Below, piece after piece: positions 7,557 to 8,498 of a DNA stretch of 8,498 bases (its first letter is position 1; each line of letters starts with the position of its first letter). The notes below the pieces were generated by a model. The model was not told the DNA's origin, did no database searches, and was given only the letters and a program-made list of their open reading frames with translations. The position numbers and the translations under genes are program-made. This DNA comes from Chitinophaga pinensis (GTDB lineage Bacteria > Bacteroidota > Bacteroidia > M30B66), in assembly GCA_943333015.1 (NCBI GenBank), contig CALQRR010000051.1, positions 1-8,498 on the forward strand. Direction: 5' to 3'.

Positions 7557-8396
7557 ATGAAAAAAATTTACATCGCATTTCTGGGAATTGGAATCGTCTT
7601 TTCGATTCTTGTTCTTGACAATACCAGTGCTTATTCAAAACCTGAAGGGTCGCCGCAAAGTGTAACAGGCTCTCCTGCAGATGGTGCTTCATGTGCAAAA
7701 TCAGGCTGTCATAGCGGAACGGCAAGTGCGCAAGATGGATTGATTACTTCGAACATTCCTACATCCGGTTACATGCCTGGCTCAACCTATACGATTACCG
7801 TTAGCATTTCGCAAACAGGGATTTCAAAATGGGGATTTTCAATTTCTCCACAGTCTGTTGGAGGTTCTGTATTGGGATCTATCATTGTTACTAACACAAC
7901 ACAAACGCAGCTGATAAACAATAGATACGTTACGCATAAGACAGCGGGCAACAGCGGAACAAATTCTAAAACATGGTCGTTTGACTGGATTGCTCCTACC
8001 GCAGGAACTGGAGATGTTCCTTTCTATGCCTCTGTCATGGCTGCAAATAACAATGGATCTGCCGCTGGAGATCAGGTGTACAATGATGTATATACTGTTT
8101 CTGAAGATCTTACTTCAAGCATTACAGCATCAGCAGCGCCTGTGGAATTTTCTGTTTACCCCAATCCTGTAGACGGCAATCAGGTAACTATTTCATTTGC
8201 GGCCAACACCAACAAGCCGTCAACACTCCGATTGATGAATCTACGTGGAGAGCTTGTACGTGAGGAGCGTTTTGAATCCTTAACATCCGGACAACAAAAT
8301 CGTGTGATTTCGATGAATGAACTACCAACTGGAATCTATCTACTTCAACTTGTAACCGAAGAGGGAACGATTGTCCGTCGGATTATTCGTCATTGA
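7557..8396 (+). CDS. Secreted choice-of-anchor V (Reeler-like) protein with T9SS type A sorting domain
   Basis: A 279-residue exported protein of unknown function. Residues 1-25 form a Sec signal peptide (KK, hydrophobic core, likely cut after TSA), with no lipobox. Residues about 30-180 resemble the choice-of-anchor V / Reeler-like region of Bacteroidota surface proteins: GSPADGASCAKSGCHSG, then a Gly/Ser/Thr-rich beta domain with GYMPGSTYTITV, KWGFSIS and a closing segment ending YNDVYTVSE. The segment 46-52 (CAKSGCH) has CX4CH spacing. This could be an unusual c-type heme site, as in some hemes of cytochrome c3, or a plain disulfide. Residues about 196-279 are a T9SS type A sorting domain: FSVYPNPV, LRLMNLRGELV, LPTGIYLLQL and a basic end. 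It is expected to cross the outer membrane by type IX secretion and be released or anchored at the surface. It lies alone between a divergent promoter region and a hairpin. Confidence 0.88.
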   Translation: MKKIYIAFLGIGIVFSILVLDNTSAYSKPEGSPQSVTGSPADGASCAKSGCHSGTASAQDGLITSNIPTSGYMPGSTYTITVSISQTGISKWGFSISPQSVGGSVLGSIIVTNTTQTQLINNRYVTHKTAGNSGTNSKTWSFDWIAPTAGTGDVPFYASVMAANNNGSAAGDQVYNDVYTVSEDLTSSITASAAPVEFSVYPNPVDGNQVTISFAANTNKPSTLRLMNLRGELVREERFESLTSGQQNRVISMNELPTGIYLLQLVTEEGTIVRRIIRH

Positions 8397-8405
8397 AAAA
8401 AATAA

Positions 8406-8456
8406 GTGAAGGTCGGGTTACCTGAGTCATCGTTGGCAAGGTGATCCGGCCTTCGT
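8406..8456 (+). terminator. Long GC-rich hairpin after the secreted-protein gene, probable terminator
   Basis: Residues 8406-8423 can pair with 8439-8456 over 18 positions, including several G-U pairs, leaving a 15-nt loop. The core is GAAGGTCGGGTTACC against GGTGATCCGGCCTTC. It starts about 10 bp after the stop codon, where a terminator is expected, and an A-run precedes it. The following sequence is only GTACTTTAG, without a real U-tract, so it could be a weak terminator or an mRNA 3'-end stabiliser. The wobble pairs are allowed on the plus-strand RNA; on the opposite strand they become A-C mismatches. This favours a function in plus-strand RNA. Confidence 0.6.
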
Positions 8457-8463
8457 ACTTTAG
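8433..8463 (+). promoter_or_regulatory. Candidate promoter for the gene at the right edge
   Basis: TTG at 8433-8435 and TACTTTAG at 8456-8463 are separated by 20 bases, the spacing expected of Bacteroidota -33 (TTTG) and -7 (TAnnTTTG) elements. The -7 box matches seven of eight positions. It lies 15 bp before an ATG at 8479. It overlaps the right arm of the hairpin. Confidence 0.4.
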
Positions 8464-8478
8464 CCCGCTCTAAACTCC

Positions 8479-8498
8479 ATGACCGTTCCTCCGGATAG
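8479..8498 (+). CDS. Possible start of a further gene, truncated by the window edge
   Basis: An ATG at 8479 opens a frame reading MTVPPD up to the edge. Six codons are too few to identify a family. The call rests on the promoter-like sequence just upstream and on its position after a hairpin that closes the previous gene. It could equally be a chance ATG. Confidence 0.3.

Overview
The window looks like ordinary chromosomal DNA from a member of the Bacteroidota. The main evidence is a protein with a type IX secretion (T9SS) type A sorting domain ending in a basic tail. Supporting signs are starts without clear Shine-Dalgarno sequences, -7 elements of the form TAnnTTTG, and the family profile of the other proteins. 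I cannot name a genus. I see no mobile element, CRISPR array, tRNA or rRNA.

Layout: (1) 1-914 is the C-terminal ~60% of a ribonuclease E/G-family protein, closed by a strong intrinsic terminator at 929-968. (2) About 250 bases without a gene follow (969-1218). (3) 1219-6405 is a tightly packed plus-strand operon of four genes that overlap by 1-4 nt: a 12-TM RND/MMPL-type exporter, a glucose-1-phosphate thymidylyltransferase (RmlA type), an extended-SDR sugar-nucleotide epimerase/decarboxylase-like enzyme, and a trans-polyprenyl diphosphate synthase. (4) 6416-7444, minus strand, is a radical SAM/SPASM protein that converges on the operon with only 10 bp between stop codons. (5) 7445-7556 is a divergent promoter region. 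(6) 7557-8396 is a secreted protein with a choice-of-anchor V (Reeler-like) region carrying a CX4CH motif and a C-terminal T9SS sorting domain. (7) 8397-8498 holds a long hairpin that overlaps a candidate promoter, and the first few codons of a probable next gene.

How the genes may work together: translational coupling of an exporter, two nucleotide-sugar enzymes and an isoprenoid diphosphate synthase suggests one transcript supplying envelope building blocks, namely an activated sugar, an isoprenoid lipid and a membrane exporter. That is an inference from gene order; each enzyme also has plausible independent housekeeping roles. Nothing here proves a new system. The observations most worth following up are the operon composition, the CX4CH motif in the secreted protein, the asymmetric RND transporter core and the hairpin/promoter overlap at the right edge.
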